Under the pieces are notes generated by a model that saw nothing but the letters and a program-made list of their open reading frames with translations, searched no databases and was not told the DNA's origin. Below are positions 16,965 to 25,100 of a stretch of DNA of 64,000 nt, in pieces (the first letter of the stretch is position 1; every line of letters begins with the position of its first letter). The stretch is from Streptomyces caelestis (GTDB lineage Bacteria; Actinomycetota; Actinomycetes; Streptomycetales; Streptomycetaceae): assembly GCF_014205255.1 (NCBI RefSeq), contig NZ_JACHNE010000001.1:1364001-1428000 (forward strand), given 5' to 3'. The translations under genes and the position numbers were made by a program.

Positions 16965-17629
16965 CACGAGCTGACGACGACGGTGTACGTCTCGGTGGCG
17001 GACTCCGTCACGCCGCCGGCCGTGCCCTGGACGCGAAACGTCAGCTTGTACGTGCCGGCCTCCTCGAAGGCCCAGTTGGCGTGGTTGTGCGTGCCCACGC
17101 CGAAGGGCCGGGACTTGAAGTTGGTCGTGTTCGGGTTGCTGTCGTACCAGCGGGTTCCGCTGCTGTCGTAAACGCTGAAGTCGTCGGTGGCGGCACCGTT
17201 GCGGGTGGCGCTCACGAGCCGGTAGGTGACGGTGTTGTTGGCGAAGACGCCGGTGGTGAGGTGCTCGGTGGAGACGCCGGGGAACAGCACCCCGGCCGCG
17301 TCGGCCTCGGCCTCGGTGTCCGGCAGCAGCCAGATCTGGCTGCCGGAGCCGAGGAAACCGAGGCCCGGGTTGGCGACCTTCGCCGCCGCCGGCACCGACA
17401 GGGTCACGTCGGCCGGCTCGTACTCGGTGCCGTTCTCCTCGTCGTGGACGTGCAGGTGCAGGTCGGCGCCGTCCCACTCGGCGTCGAGGACGTCGACGTG
17501 GCCGCTGCTCAGGGTGGTGGCGGCGAAGGCGGAGGTGTGGAGACCGGCCGTGGCGAGCGCGGCGGCGGCGATGCCTGTGACGGTCAGCAGGCGTCTGCGG
17601 GTACGCAAAAGAAACCCCCCATGAGTCAT
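16964..17629 (-). CDS. Secreted single wall-repeat protein
   Basis: 221 residues. A signal peptide (RRRLLTVTGIAAAALATAGL) ends near AFAA. One actinobacterial wall-repeat domain follows: SSGHVDVLDAEWDGADLHLHVHDE, then LGFLGSGSQIWLLPD, and finally THNHANWAFEEAGTYKLTF. There is no C-terminal anchor, unlike the two larger relatives, so it may be released or held by protein contacts. His clusters HLHVHDE and THNHANW could bind metal. ATG 17629 gives a better spacing (7) to GAGGGGG than ATG 17635. A Zur-type box lies about 30 bases upstream. Confidence 0.78.
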   Translation of the reverse strand: MTHGGFLLRTRRRLLTVTGIAAAALATAGLHTSAFAATTLSSGHVDVLDAEWDGADLHLHVHDEENGTEYEPADVTLSVPAAAKVANPGLGFLGSGSQIWLLPDTEAEADAAGVLFPGVSTEHLTTGVFANNTVTYRLVSATRNGAATDDFSVYDSSGTRWYDSNPNTTNFKSRPFGVGTHNHANWAFEEAGTYKLTFRVQGTAGGVTESATETYTVVVSS

Positions 17630-17656
17630 GTTCATGCCCCCTCGGACATGTCATTA

Positions 17657-17671
17657 CGATAATCATTTTCA
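17657..17671. promoter_or_regulatory. Zur box candidate
   Basis: On the minus strand the 15 bases read TGAAAATGATTATCG, matching the known actinobacterial Zur palindrome TGAAAATGATTTTCA at 12 of 15 positions. It lies just upstream of the secreted repeat protein gene and overlaps the stop codon of the upstream ZnuB-type permease gene. Best candidate for zinc-dependent repression of the surface-repeat operon. Confidence 0.7.
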
Positions 17672-18559
17672 TGAAGGGTTGGCAACGACATCGTGGTGGC
17701 GCTTGGGACCACTTGTGCGCGTCCGGTAGGTGCCCACCAGTCGGCAGCCGATGTAGATCGTGAACGAGATGGTGGTGACGTACGGGCTGATGGGGATGCT
17801 GCTGCCCAGGGCGAGCAGGATCCCGCCCTCGATCGAGGTCACCGCGAAGGCCACGCTGAGCACCGGCAACAGCACCGGGGAGGCCGTGATCCGGGCCGCG
17901 GCGGCCGCGGGGGTGACGACGAGCGTCAGGACCAGCAACGCCCCGACGATCTGCACCGACAGCGCGACCGCGAGCCCCAGCACGAGCATGAAGGCGAAGG
18001 ACAGTCCCCGCACCGGGACGCCACGCGCCTCGGCCACTTCCGGGTCGGCACTGGCGAACGCCAGCGGCCGCCACATGAACATCAGCGCCACGAGGACGAC
18101 GGCCGCGGTACCGAGAAGCCAGGACATCTGCGGGGTGTCGACGGCGACGATCTGCCCCGTGAGTATCCCGAACTTGTTCGCCGCCCGCCCCTTGTACAGG
18201 GCGAGGAACAGCACGCCGAGGCCGAGGCCGAACGGCATGAGCGTGCCGATCACCGAGTTGCGGTCCCGGGCCCGGGACCCGAGCAGGCCGATCGCTCCGG
18301 CCGCGATCAGCGACCCGACGATCGAGCCGCCCACGATGTTCACGCCCAGCAGCAGCGCGGCCGAGGCGCCGGCGAACGACAGCTCGCTGATGCCGTGCAC
18401 CGCGAACGGCAGGTCCCGCATGATCACGAAGACTCCCACCAGGCCGCCGACCAGGCCGAGTGCGACGCCGGCGATGAGGGAGTTGCGGACCAGGGTGAGC
18501 AGTTCGCCGTAGTGGTCGAAGTTGAAGATCTGCTGCCAGATCCCGTCGGCGAGGGTCAT
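17669..18559 (-). CDS. znuB: Zinc ABC transporter permease (ZnuB type)
   Basis: 296 residues, about eight membrane segments, ABC-3 family. Typical stretches are FAVHGISELSFAGASAALLLG and the EAA-like IVGALLVLTLVVTPAAAA. It overlaps the ATPase stop by 4 bases. It forms with the next two genes a classic znuA-znuC-znuB order on the minus strand, separate from the anchored-repeat importer. The C-terminus is short and charged. Zn versus Mn cannot be told from sequence; the adjacent Zur-type box favours zinc. Confidence 0.87.
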   Translation of the reverse strand: MTLADGIWQQIFNFDHYGELLTLVRNSLIAGVALGLVGGLVGVFVIMRDLPFAVHGISELSFAGASAALLLGVNIVGGSIVGSLIAAGAIGLLGSRARDRNSVIGTLMPFGLGLGVLFLALYKGRAANKFGILTGQIVAVDTPQMSWLLGTAAVVLVALMFMWRPLAFASADPEVAEARGVPVRGLSFAFMLVLGLAVALSVQIVGALLVLTLVVTPAAAAARITASPVLLPVLSVAFAVTSIEGGILLALGSSIPISPYVTTISFTIYIGCRLVGTYRTRTSGPKRHHDVVANPS

Positions 18560-19428
18560 GGCCGTACTCCGTGCGGCGGCTCGGGGTGGTGCGGCGGCTC
18601 GGCCACCTCGTCGGGCACGCCCACGACCGTGATCCGGTCCCGGACGCGGACGACGTCGATCTGCGTGCCGTACAGCTGTGAGAGCGCCTCGGAGGTCAGC
18701 ACCTCGTCGGGTGTGCCGACGCGGTAGCCGCCGCGGGCCAGGTAGAGCACGCGGTCCACCAGGCCGAGCACGGGGTTGATCTCGTGGGTCACGAAGACCA
18801 CGGCCGTGCCGTGCGAGCGGCGCCGGTCGTCCACCAGTCGCGTCACCGCCCGCTGATGGTGCAGGTCGAGGGAGAGCAGCGGCTCGTCGCAGAGCAGGAT
18901 GCGCGGGTCGGTCGCCAACGCCTGCCCGACGCGCACACGTTGACGTTCGCCGCCGGAGAGCAGGCCGACGGGCACGTCCGCGTAGGCGGCGGCCCCGACC
19001 GATGCGAGGACCTCGTCCACGCGGCGGCGGACGGCGCGCGAGCGCAGCCGGGGACCGAAGCCGTGTCCGTCGATGCCGAAGCGGACCAGGTCCCGGGCGC
19101 GCAGCATCGCGTGGGCGGACAGGGTCGCCTGCTGCGGGACGTAGCCGATGTGCCGGCTGCCCCTGCGGGGCGGGCGGCCCAGGACTGTCAGCGTGCCCGC
19201 GGACAGCTGCCGCCCGCCCAGCACGGCGCGGACCAGGCTGGTCTTGCCCGATCCGTTCGGCCCGAGCACGGCCAGGAACTCACCCGGTCGTACGTCGAGT
19301 TCGAGGCCCTGCCACAGCACGCGCCCGCCGTAGGAGAGGGCCGCACCACGCAGGCTGATCACCGCGGCGTCCGCGCCGCGGTCCGGGTCATCCGTCCTGC
19401 CCTCGCGGGCACGGGGCAAGGAGGCCAC
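18556..19428 (-). CDS. znuC: Zinc ABC transporter ATP-binding protein (ZnuC type)
   Basis: 290 residues. Walker A GPNGSGKTS, Q-loop GYVPQQATLSA, signature LLSGGERQ, Walker B ILLCDEPLLSLD, H-loop VTHEINPVL. The signature GGERQ and the C-terminal DEVLTSEALSQLYGTQIDVV are typical of the Zn/Mn cluster. It starts about 10 bases after the receptor stop and overlaps the permease start, so the three genes are one operon. Confidence 0.9.
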   Translation of the reverse strand: MASLPRAREGRTDDPDRGADAAVISLRGAALSYGGRVLWQGLELDVRPGEFLAVLGPNGSGKTSLVRAVLGGRQLSAGTLTVLGRPPRRGSRHIGYVPQQATLSAHAMLRARDLVRFGIDGHGFGPRLRSRAVRRRVDEVLASVGAAAYADVPVGLLSGGERQRVRVGQALATDPRILLCDEPLLSLDLHHQRAVTRLVDDRRRSHGTAVVFVTHEINPVLGLVDRVLYLARGGYRVGTPDEVLTSEALSQLYGTQIDVVRVRDRITVVGVPDEVAEPPHHPEPPHGVRP

Positions 19429-19437
19429 GGGGCCACC

Positions 19438-20379
19438 TCACTTTCCCAGCGCGCTCGCGAGCGCGTCGACGTTGGCGGTCATCCAGCCGATGTAGTCCTC
19501 GCCCTCGGGAAGCGTCTCGGTAACGGGGACGACGGGAATCCCCGCGGTCCTGGCCGCCTGCTCGACCCTGTCGGTCTGCGGGCCGGAGGTCTGCTCGTTG
19601 TGGACCAGCGCCTCGACCCTCCTCTCGGTGAACAGCGCCAGCGTGTCCCGCAGAGTCCTCGGCGAGACGTCGTCACCCTCCTCGATGGCGTCGCTGAACT
19701 CCTCCGGTGTGGCGTTCTCCAGCCCGCCGGCCTCGATCATGTACAGCGGTACCGGCTCGGTGATGGCCACGGGCTCGCCGCCGTGGTCGGTCCTGATCTG
19801 TGCTTCCCTCGTCTCCAGCGACTTCAGCTCCGCTCTGAAGGCGTCCGCGTTCCTGGTGAACGTGGCAGCGCCGTCCGGGTCGGCCTCGCCCAGAGCGGCG
19901 GCGATGCGGTCGGCGAGCCTGGCGACCGTCGGGAGGTCGTACCAGACGTGCTCGTTGAGCTCCGCACCCGCCGGGGCCGACTTCCCGGAGACCTTGACCG
20001 CGTTGACGACCTCGGCGGACGAGTTGTCGCTGCTCTTCAGCATCCTGTCGATGAAGTCGTCGTACCCGCCGCCGTTTTCGACGACGACCTTCGCCTTGGT
20101 CAACGCCAACTGGTTCTGCGTGTTGGCCTCGTAGGAGTGCGGGTCCTGGTCGGGTTCGCTGATGATCGAGGTGACCTTCACCTGCCCGCCGCCTATCCGC
20201 TCGACGATGTCCCCGTAGACGTTCGTCGAGGTCACCACCGGGACGGCGGACGAGGCGGCGGGGTTCTGCGAGGTTCCGGTGTCGCTGCCGGAATCGGACG
20301 GGTTGCCGCAACCGGCCAGGAACACCAGGCAGATGCCGACCGTGAGCGACGCCGGATGCCGGGACGAGGACGCGCGCAT
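19438..20379 (-). CDS. znuA: Zinc ABC transporter substrate-binding lipoprotein (ZnuA type)
   Basis: 313 residues. Signal peptide and lipobox LVFLAGC. Cluster A-I receptor features: DPHSYEANTQNQLALTKAKVVVENGGGYDDF, HVWYDLPTVARLADRIAAAL, then EALVHNEQTSGPQTDRV and a C-terminal domain with WMTANVDALASAL. It lacks the long His-rich loop of some ZnuA proteins. First gene of the znuACB operon; divergent from the PacL-like/P1B-ATPase genes across a 195-base gap. Confidence 0.85.
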   Translation of the reverse strand: MRASSSRHPASLTVGICLVFLAGCGNPSDSGSDTGTSQNPAASSAVPVVTSTNVYGDIVERIGGGQVKVTSIISEPDQDPHSYEANTQNQLALTKAKVVVENGGGYDDFIDRMLKSSDNSSAEVVNAVKVSGKSAPAGAELNEHVWYDLPTVARLADRIAAALGEADPDGAATFTRNADAFRAELKSLETREAQIRTDHGGEPVAITEPVPLYMIEAGGLENATPEEFSDAIEEGDDVSPRTLRDTLALFTERRVEALVHNEQTSGPQTDRVEQAARTAGIPVVPVTETLPEGEDYIGWMTANVDALASALGK

Positions 20380-20574
20380 GGAGGATCCTCCTCCGCCGAT
20401 GAGGTGAGTCGTCCGCCGAGCTCGACATGGAAATCCTTACCAAGAACGTAACTCGCGTGGGCTCGGTCTGCGCGGCCACGGCTGATCAGGAACGACTCGC
20501 GCGCGATGTCCGCCCCGGGGCGAGAATGGATGTACCGCCTCGAAGCGGAGGAATCCGCTCCGCGGAAGGAGAGC

Positions 20575-20889
20575 ATGATGCATCCCGCCGCTTTCGCAGG
20601 TGCGGCCGTGGGCCGCATCACGCACTACGTCCTGTCCGGAACCGCCGGCGTACTGGTTCTGCGGGGAGCCGCCAAGGCCGCGCCCCGGGCGAAGCCCGCG
20701 GCCCGCAGGCTCCTGGTCAGCGGTATCGCGGGCGGCATCACGACGGGGCGACGGCTCGGAGAGGCTGCTGAGGAGGCCCGCCTGAAGGCCGGCGACCTGC
20801 TGGCGGAGGCCAGGGAGCGACTGGGTGAGGAGGCGCCGCCGCCCTCGGCGGTCGGTGTCGAGGGGCACGGCCACGACCACGAGCACTGA
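20575..20889 (+). CDS. PacL-like DUF1490 small membrane protein
   Basis: 104 residues; ATG at 20575 preceded by AAGGAGAGC. An N-terminal hydrophobic helix with small residues (VLSGTAGVLVLRGAAKA) is followed by a glycine-rich patch (SGIAGGITTGRRLG), a charged amphipathic helix (AAEEARLKAGDLLAEARERLGEE) and a C-terminal metal-binding tail GHGHDHEH. In Mycobacterium tuberculosis, DUF1490 proteins PacL1-3 sit next to P-type ATPases, act as scaffolds and chaperones in membrane efflux platforms, and bind Zn2+ through a short acidic/His tail. Here too the P1B-ATPase gene follows 12 bases later, so the two are probably co-translated partners. Confidence 0.82.
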   Translation: MMHPAAFAGAAVGRITHYVLSGTAGVLVLRGAAKAAPRAKPAARRLLVSGIAGGITTGRRLGEAAEEARLKAGDLLAEARERLGEEAPPPSAVGVEGHGHDHEH

Positions 20890-20901
20890 GAGGCGGTCGC
20901 C

Positions 20902-23175
20902 ATGTCCGGCACGTCCGCACCCGGCGACGTACCCGTGCCCGGTAACGGCTCCGAGCCCGCTCCCGCCTCACCGCCCGCTCCCGCCTCCGACGCCGGCGTG
21001 GTGGTGCGTTCCGCCGCCGCGGGCCGCGTCCGGCTGACGGTTCCGTGGCTGCGGGCGCGGCCCGGCTGCGCCGGCGTCGTCGACGAGCGATTCACCGATC
21101 TGCCGGGCTTCAGGGCGCTTCGCATCTTCCCGCGGACCGGCGCGGTGATCGTCTGGGTGCAGTCCGACCTGGTCGACGTGGACCGGCTGGTCGCCGCCCT
21201 CGCCGAGGCGCCGCCGCCGGGAGTGCCCGCCAGGGCCAGCCGGTCGGTGCCCGACTCCTCCACCGGGGAGGTCGCGCGGCTGGTGGTCGGCGGTGCGGTG
21301 CTCGCTCTGGTGGGACTGCGGCGACTGCTCGGCCGGCCGCCGTGGACCCCGGCGGGATCGGCCGGTTTCCTCGGCGCGGTGACCGTCTTCACCGGGCTGC
21401 CGTTCCTCCGCGGTGCCCTGCGCAGCCTTGGCGGCAGACGCCACGCGGGCACCGATCTGCTGGTGACGACCGCGACCGTGATCTCGCTCGTGCTGCGCGA
21501 GAACGTGGTCGCGCTGATGGTGCTGTGGCTGCTCAACATCGGCGAGTTCCTGCAGGCCATCACTCTGCGGCGGACCCGGCGCGCCATCGAGGAACTGCTC
21601 TCCATCGGCGAGGAGCGGGTCTGGCTGGTCCGCGACGGCGTGGAGGTGGAGGCCGACCTGACGGAGGTCAGGACCGGGGACGTGGTCGCCGTCTACGAGC
21701 ACCACCGCATCCCCGTCGACGGCATCGCCGAGTCCGGCGAGGCGCTGGTGGACCAGGCGGCGATCACCGGCGAGGCGCTCCCGGTGTACGTGCAGCCCGG
21801 CACCGAGGTGTACGCGGGCACCCTCGTCTCCACCGGCTCCGTGCACGTACGGGCCACCTCGGTCGGACAGGACACCGTCGTCGGGCGCATCATCACCCGG
21901 GTCGAGGAGGCGCAGGCCGACCGGGCCCCGATCCAGACCGTCGCCGCCGCCTTCACCCGCCGCTTCGTGCCCGTCTCGTTCGCCCTCGCCGGGATCACGT
22001 ACGTGCTGACCCGGGACGCCCGGCGGGCGATGACGATGCTGCTGATCGCCTGTCCCTGCGCCGCGGGCCTGGCGACCCCCACCGCGATCAGCGCGGCCAT
22101 CGGCAACGGCGCCCGCCGGGGGACCCTCATCAAGGGCGGCACCCACCTCGAAGGCATCGGCCGCGTCACCGCCGTGGTCTTCGACAAGACCGGCACGCTC
22201 ACCCTGGGGCGGCCCCTGGTCACCAGCGTGGTGACGCTCGACGAGAGTGTCACCGCCGACGAGGTACTGAGCCTGGCGGCCTCCGGCGAACTGCACGCAC
22301 GCCACCCGCTCGCCGAGGCCATCGTCCGCCGCACCGAGGAACAGCACCTGCACATCCCCATCCACCAGGCCTGCGAGGTCGTCCTCGGCATGGGCGTACG
22401 TGCCGAACTCGACGGCAGCCGCCTGCTGGTGGGCAGCCCCGCCCTGCTGCGCCGCCACGGCCTCGAACTCTCCGCAGTGGCCCAGGACTGGACGAGCCGG
22501 CTGCGCGCCGCCGGCGAGACCGTCATCTGCCTCGCCCACGAAGAGAAACTGATCGGCATGCTCGGCCTGTCCGACGCCGTACGCGGCGGAGCCGACACCG
22601 TCGTCCGCCAGCTGACCGACCTCGGAGTCACCCGCATCGTGCTGCTGACCGGCGATGCCCCCGAGACCGCTCAGGCCGTGGCCGACGCCCTCGGCATCAC
22701 CGAGGTCCACGCCCACGCGCTGCCCGAAGCCAAACTCCAGCTGATCCGCGACCTCCAGGCCGGGGGACACAGCGTGGCGATGGTCGGCGACGGCACCAAC
22801 GACGCACCCGCGCTGGCCCTCGCCGACGTCGGCATCGTCATGGGCGCCCACTCCTCCCACGTGGCGCTGGAGACCGCCGACATCGCCCTCGCCGGAAACG
22901 ACCTGCGCCAGGTCGCGGCCGTCGTCGAACTCAGCCGGCACACCCTGCGCGTCGTACGGCAGAACTACACCCTGTCCATCGGCGTCAACCTCGCCGGCCT
23001 CATCGCGGGCGCGGGAGGCTCCATCAACCCCGTCCTGGCCGCCCTGCTGCACAACACCAGCAGCATCGCCGTGGTCGCCAACTCCGCCCGGCTCGTGGGC
23101 CACACCCCGCACCTGCCGAGCGACTCCGCCGCCCGGCTGCGCGCCGCACCACTCGAGGAACGGCGCGTGCGCTGA
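20902..23175 (+). CDS. P1B-type heavy-metal efflux ATPase (CtpC/CtpV-like)
   Basis: 757 residues. The N-terminal region (about 35-105) looks like an HMA-type fold without the CxxC motif. The transmembrane ion site is Cys384-Pro-Cys386 (LIACPCAAGLATPT), the phosphorylated residue is Asp428 in FDKTGTLTLG, and the hinge is GDGTNDAPALALADVG. The HP motif of P1B ATPases is present in ARHPLAEA. The DUF1490 partner gene just upstream resembles the PacL-CtpC/CtpV/CtpG arrangement of mycobacteria. Metal specificity could be Zn, Mn or Cu; location beside two zinc importers favours zinc efflux. Acts in the cytoplasmic membrane. Confidence 0.87.
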   Translation: MSGTSAPGDVPVPGNGSEPAPASPPAPASDAGVVVRSAAAGRVRLTVPWLRARPGCAGVVDERFTDLPGFRALRIFPRTGAVIVWVQSDLVDVDRLVAALAEAPPPGVPARASRSVPDSSTGEVARLVVGGAVLALVGLRRLLGRPPWTPAGSAGFLGAVTVFTGLPFLRGALRSLGGRRHAGTDLLVTTATVISLVLRENVVALMVLWLLNIGEFLQAITLRRTRRAIEELLSIGEERVWLVRDGVEVEADLTEVRTGDVVAVYEHHRIPVDGIAESGEALVDQAAITGEALPVYVQPGTEVYAGTLVSTGSVHVRATSVGQDTVVGRIITRVEEAQADRAPIQTVAAAFTRRFVPVSFALAGITYVLTRDARRAMTMLLIACPCAAGLATPTAISAAIGNGARRGTLIKGGTHLEGIGRVTAVVFDKTGTLTLGRPLVTSVVTLDESVTADEVLSLAASGELHARHPLAEAIVRRTEEQHLHIPIHQACEVVLGMGVRAELDGSRLLVGSPALLRRHGLELSAVAQDWTSRLRAAGETVICLAHEEKLIGMLGLSDAVRGGADTVVRQLTDLGVTRIVLLTGDAPETAQAVADALGITEVHAHALPEAKLQLIRDLQAGGHSVAMVGDGTNDAPALALADVGIVMGAHSSHVALETADIALAGNDLRQVAAVVELSRHTLRVVRQNYTLSIGVNLAGLIAGAGGSINPVLAALLHNTSSIAVVANSARLVGHTPHLPSDSAARLRAAPLEERRVR

Positions 23176-23259
23176 CGCCGACCGCCCGGGCGCCTCCCCC
23201 ACCTCGGTGACGACGACACCACCGCACTGATCCGCAGGCTCGTCTGGAAAGCTGATCCC

Positions 23260-23811
23260 ATGACGGTGCCCGCCTCCCCCGAGTTCCTGCAGATAACCCG
23301 GCCGCACGAGATCACGCCGGACTTGAGAAGACAGCTGGTCGGCTGCTGGGAAGCCGTCATCAACGCGGGTGGCGCGGTGATCGCGCCCGGGATCCCCCTG
23401 CCTCCGGTCAGCGCGCGGGACGTCGGTCCGGCGGCGGAACGGCTCATCGCCGGACTCGACCCGGAGCGCAACCGGCTGCTCGTCGCCACCCTGGACGGAT
23501 CACTCGCGGGCTGGCTGATCATCCGCCGGGACCTTCATCCCCTGATCGCGCACTGCGGGGTGGTCAACCACGTCCAGACCCACCCTCACTTCCGTCGACG
23601 AGGCATCGGCACCGCCCTCATGACCCGCGTCCGGGAGATCGCCGCCGAGGACATGAAACTGGAGCAGCTGCAGCTCAGTGCGCGAGGGGGACTCGGTCTG
23701 GAGCACTTCTACCGGAGTCTGGGATGGACGGAGGTGGGCCGGTGGCCCGGTGCACTGCGCGTGGCCCCTGGCGACGACCGTGACGACATCCTGATGTGCC
23801 TCAGTCTCTGA
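23260..23811 (+). CDS. GNAT family N-acetyltransferase
   Basis: 183 residues. The acetyl-CoA loop is RRRGIGTALMTRVREIA, preceded by the usual strand VVNHVQTHPHFR and followed by LGLEHFYRSLGWTEVGRWPG. An N-terminal extension of about 55 residues precedes the GNAT core. Acceptor unknown. It follows the efflux ATPase on the same strand after 84 bases; no functional link is evident. Confidence 0.85.
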   Translation: MTVPASPEFLQITRPHEITPDLRRQLVGCWEAVINAGGAVIAPGIPLPPVSARDVGPAAERLIAGLDPERNRLLVATLDGSLAGWLIIRRDLHPLIAHCGVVNHVQTHPHFRRRGIGTALMTRVREIAAEDMKLEQLQLSARGGLGLEHFYRSLGWTEVGRWPGALRVAPGDDRDDILMCLSL

Positions 23812-23899
23812 ACTGGTGCACGCGCTCCTTCTCGGCCCGTCCGTTTCTCGTGAGTTCCCTGGAATCCCGCCGCTGAGAGCGCGCCGACAGACGCCACCC

Positions 23900-24530
23900 G
23901 CGTCGAGCCCGTCGAGTACGGTGCGTCCGTCGCCGTAGCCGAAGGAGACGCCGTCGAGTTCGATGCCGTACGTGTCCGGGAGCGGTGCCGGGGTCTCCGG
24001 CTGTGACAGCGGAGCGGCGGCCAGCACCTCGTCCGGGCGATCCGGGGTGCCCCGGGCGATCCGCAGGGATCCGCCCAACCCGGCGGCGGCGCTCATGGGT
24101 TCGACGAAGCGCACGGCGAGTACCAGCACCGCGATCAGCTCTCCCGCGCCGTCCGGTCCGCCGACCGCGAAGACCGTGCCGAGCAGCAGGACTCAGGTGA
24201 GGCAGAGCTGTACGGCGAGCGCGAAGCCCGCGATGCCGGGCACCCTGATGCGTACGGCGGCGCGCGCCTTCGCCCGCTGTTCGCGCGGGGCGGCGTCGAG
24301 GAGTTCATGGTCCTCGGCGGCCCGCCCGAAGGCGCGCAGCGCGGGCCGGCGGCGGGCGAACTCCACCAGCCGGTCCGCGGTCTCGGCAGCCGCGGCATGG
24401 GACTGCCGGTCGACCCGGGACATCAGCCGTCCCGACCAGCGGTACGCGGCGGCCGCGACGGGCGCCGCCACCAGCCTCAATAAGGCCGACTTGACTTCGC
24501 ACGACGCCCCGCCGCAGCGGCCCGGAACCC
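23900..24530 (-). pseudogene. Remnant of an ABC exporter (membrane domain fused to ATPase), stop and truncations
   Basis: One minus-strand frame reads, with one interruption, like the second half of a type-I ABC exporter membrane domain. The pieces are RLVAAPVAAAAYRWSGRLM, RRRPALRAFGRAAEDHE, VQLCLT, an in-frame TGA at 24193-24195, LLLGTVFAVGG and VLVLAVRFVEPMSAAAGLGGSLR. It then reaches the start of the ATPase domain, IELDGVSFGYGDGRTVLDG. Homology ends just before where Walker A should be, at about 23900. The N-terminal membrane segments are also missing. This is a decayed, deleted gene of the exporter class often found in siderophore or antibiotic loci. Confidence 0.72.
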
Positions 24531-24662
24531 GATAGCGAACCGACAGCTCCGCTTTACCCACGTCCTTCCGCGAACCAGTCAGGATTTCGGCATTGTCTGA
24601 ACAGCCGGTCCCCAGGGGCCGTACCTCTCGACAGATCACGAATCCCCGGAAGGAACGTCAGC

Positions 24663-25100
24663 ATGACCAGCGAATCAGTTCAGCCGATGTCAGGACCGAG
24701 CCGCCGTGCCGTCGTGACGGCGGTGGGCGCGGCAGGGCTCACCGTGGCGCTGACGGCGTGCGGGTCGGAGGACAAGGGGTCCGATGCGTCCACCGAACAG
24801 GGCGCCGCCGGTGGTGCGGCCCTCGCGAAGACCGCCGACATCCCCGAGGGAAGCGGCAAGATCTTCAAGGACGAGAAGGTCGTGGTCTCGCAGCCGGCCG
24901 CGGGCGACTACAAGGCCTTCTCCACGCTCTGCACTCACCGGGACTGTCCGATGGTGGACCTCAAGGACGACATCATCTCCTGCACCTGCCACGGCAGCCA
25001 GTTCTCCGTCCTCGACGGCAGTGTGAAGAAGGGGCCGGCGGTCCAGCCGCTGCCGGCCAAGCAGATCAGCGTCGAAGGCGACTCGATCACGCTCGCCTGA
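24663..25100 (+). CDS. Rieske [2Fe-2S] lipoprotein
   Basis: 145 residues. The N-terminus has a twin-arginine motif (SRRAVVTAVG) and a lipobox (LTAC), so it is likely Tat-exported and lipid-anchored. The cluster motifs are CTHRDCPM and CTCHGSQF, fitting CxH...CxxH, with a conserved PAVQPLPAKQISVEGDSI end. Small stand-alone Rieske proteins like this are frequent in Streptomyces; partner unknown. The next gene is convergent and its end overlaps this one by 14 bases. Confidence 0.9.
   Translation: MTSESVQPMSGPSRRAVVTAVGAAGLTVALTACGSEDKGSDASTEQGAAGGAALAKTADIPEGSGKIFKDEKVVVSQPAAGDYKAFSTLCTHRDCPMVDLKDDIISCTCHGSQFSVLDGSVKKGPAVQPLPAKQISVEGDSITLA

Noticed and set aside
20428..20442. TGGAAATCCTTACCA upstream of znuA as a Zur box
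   Set aside because: Only about 10 of 15 positions match the consensus and symmetry is poor; possible but not supportable by eye.
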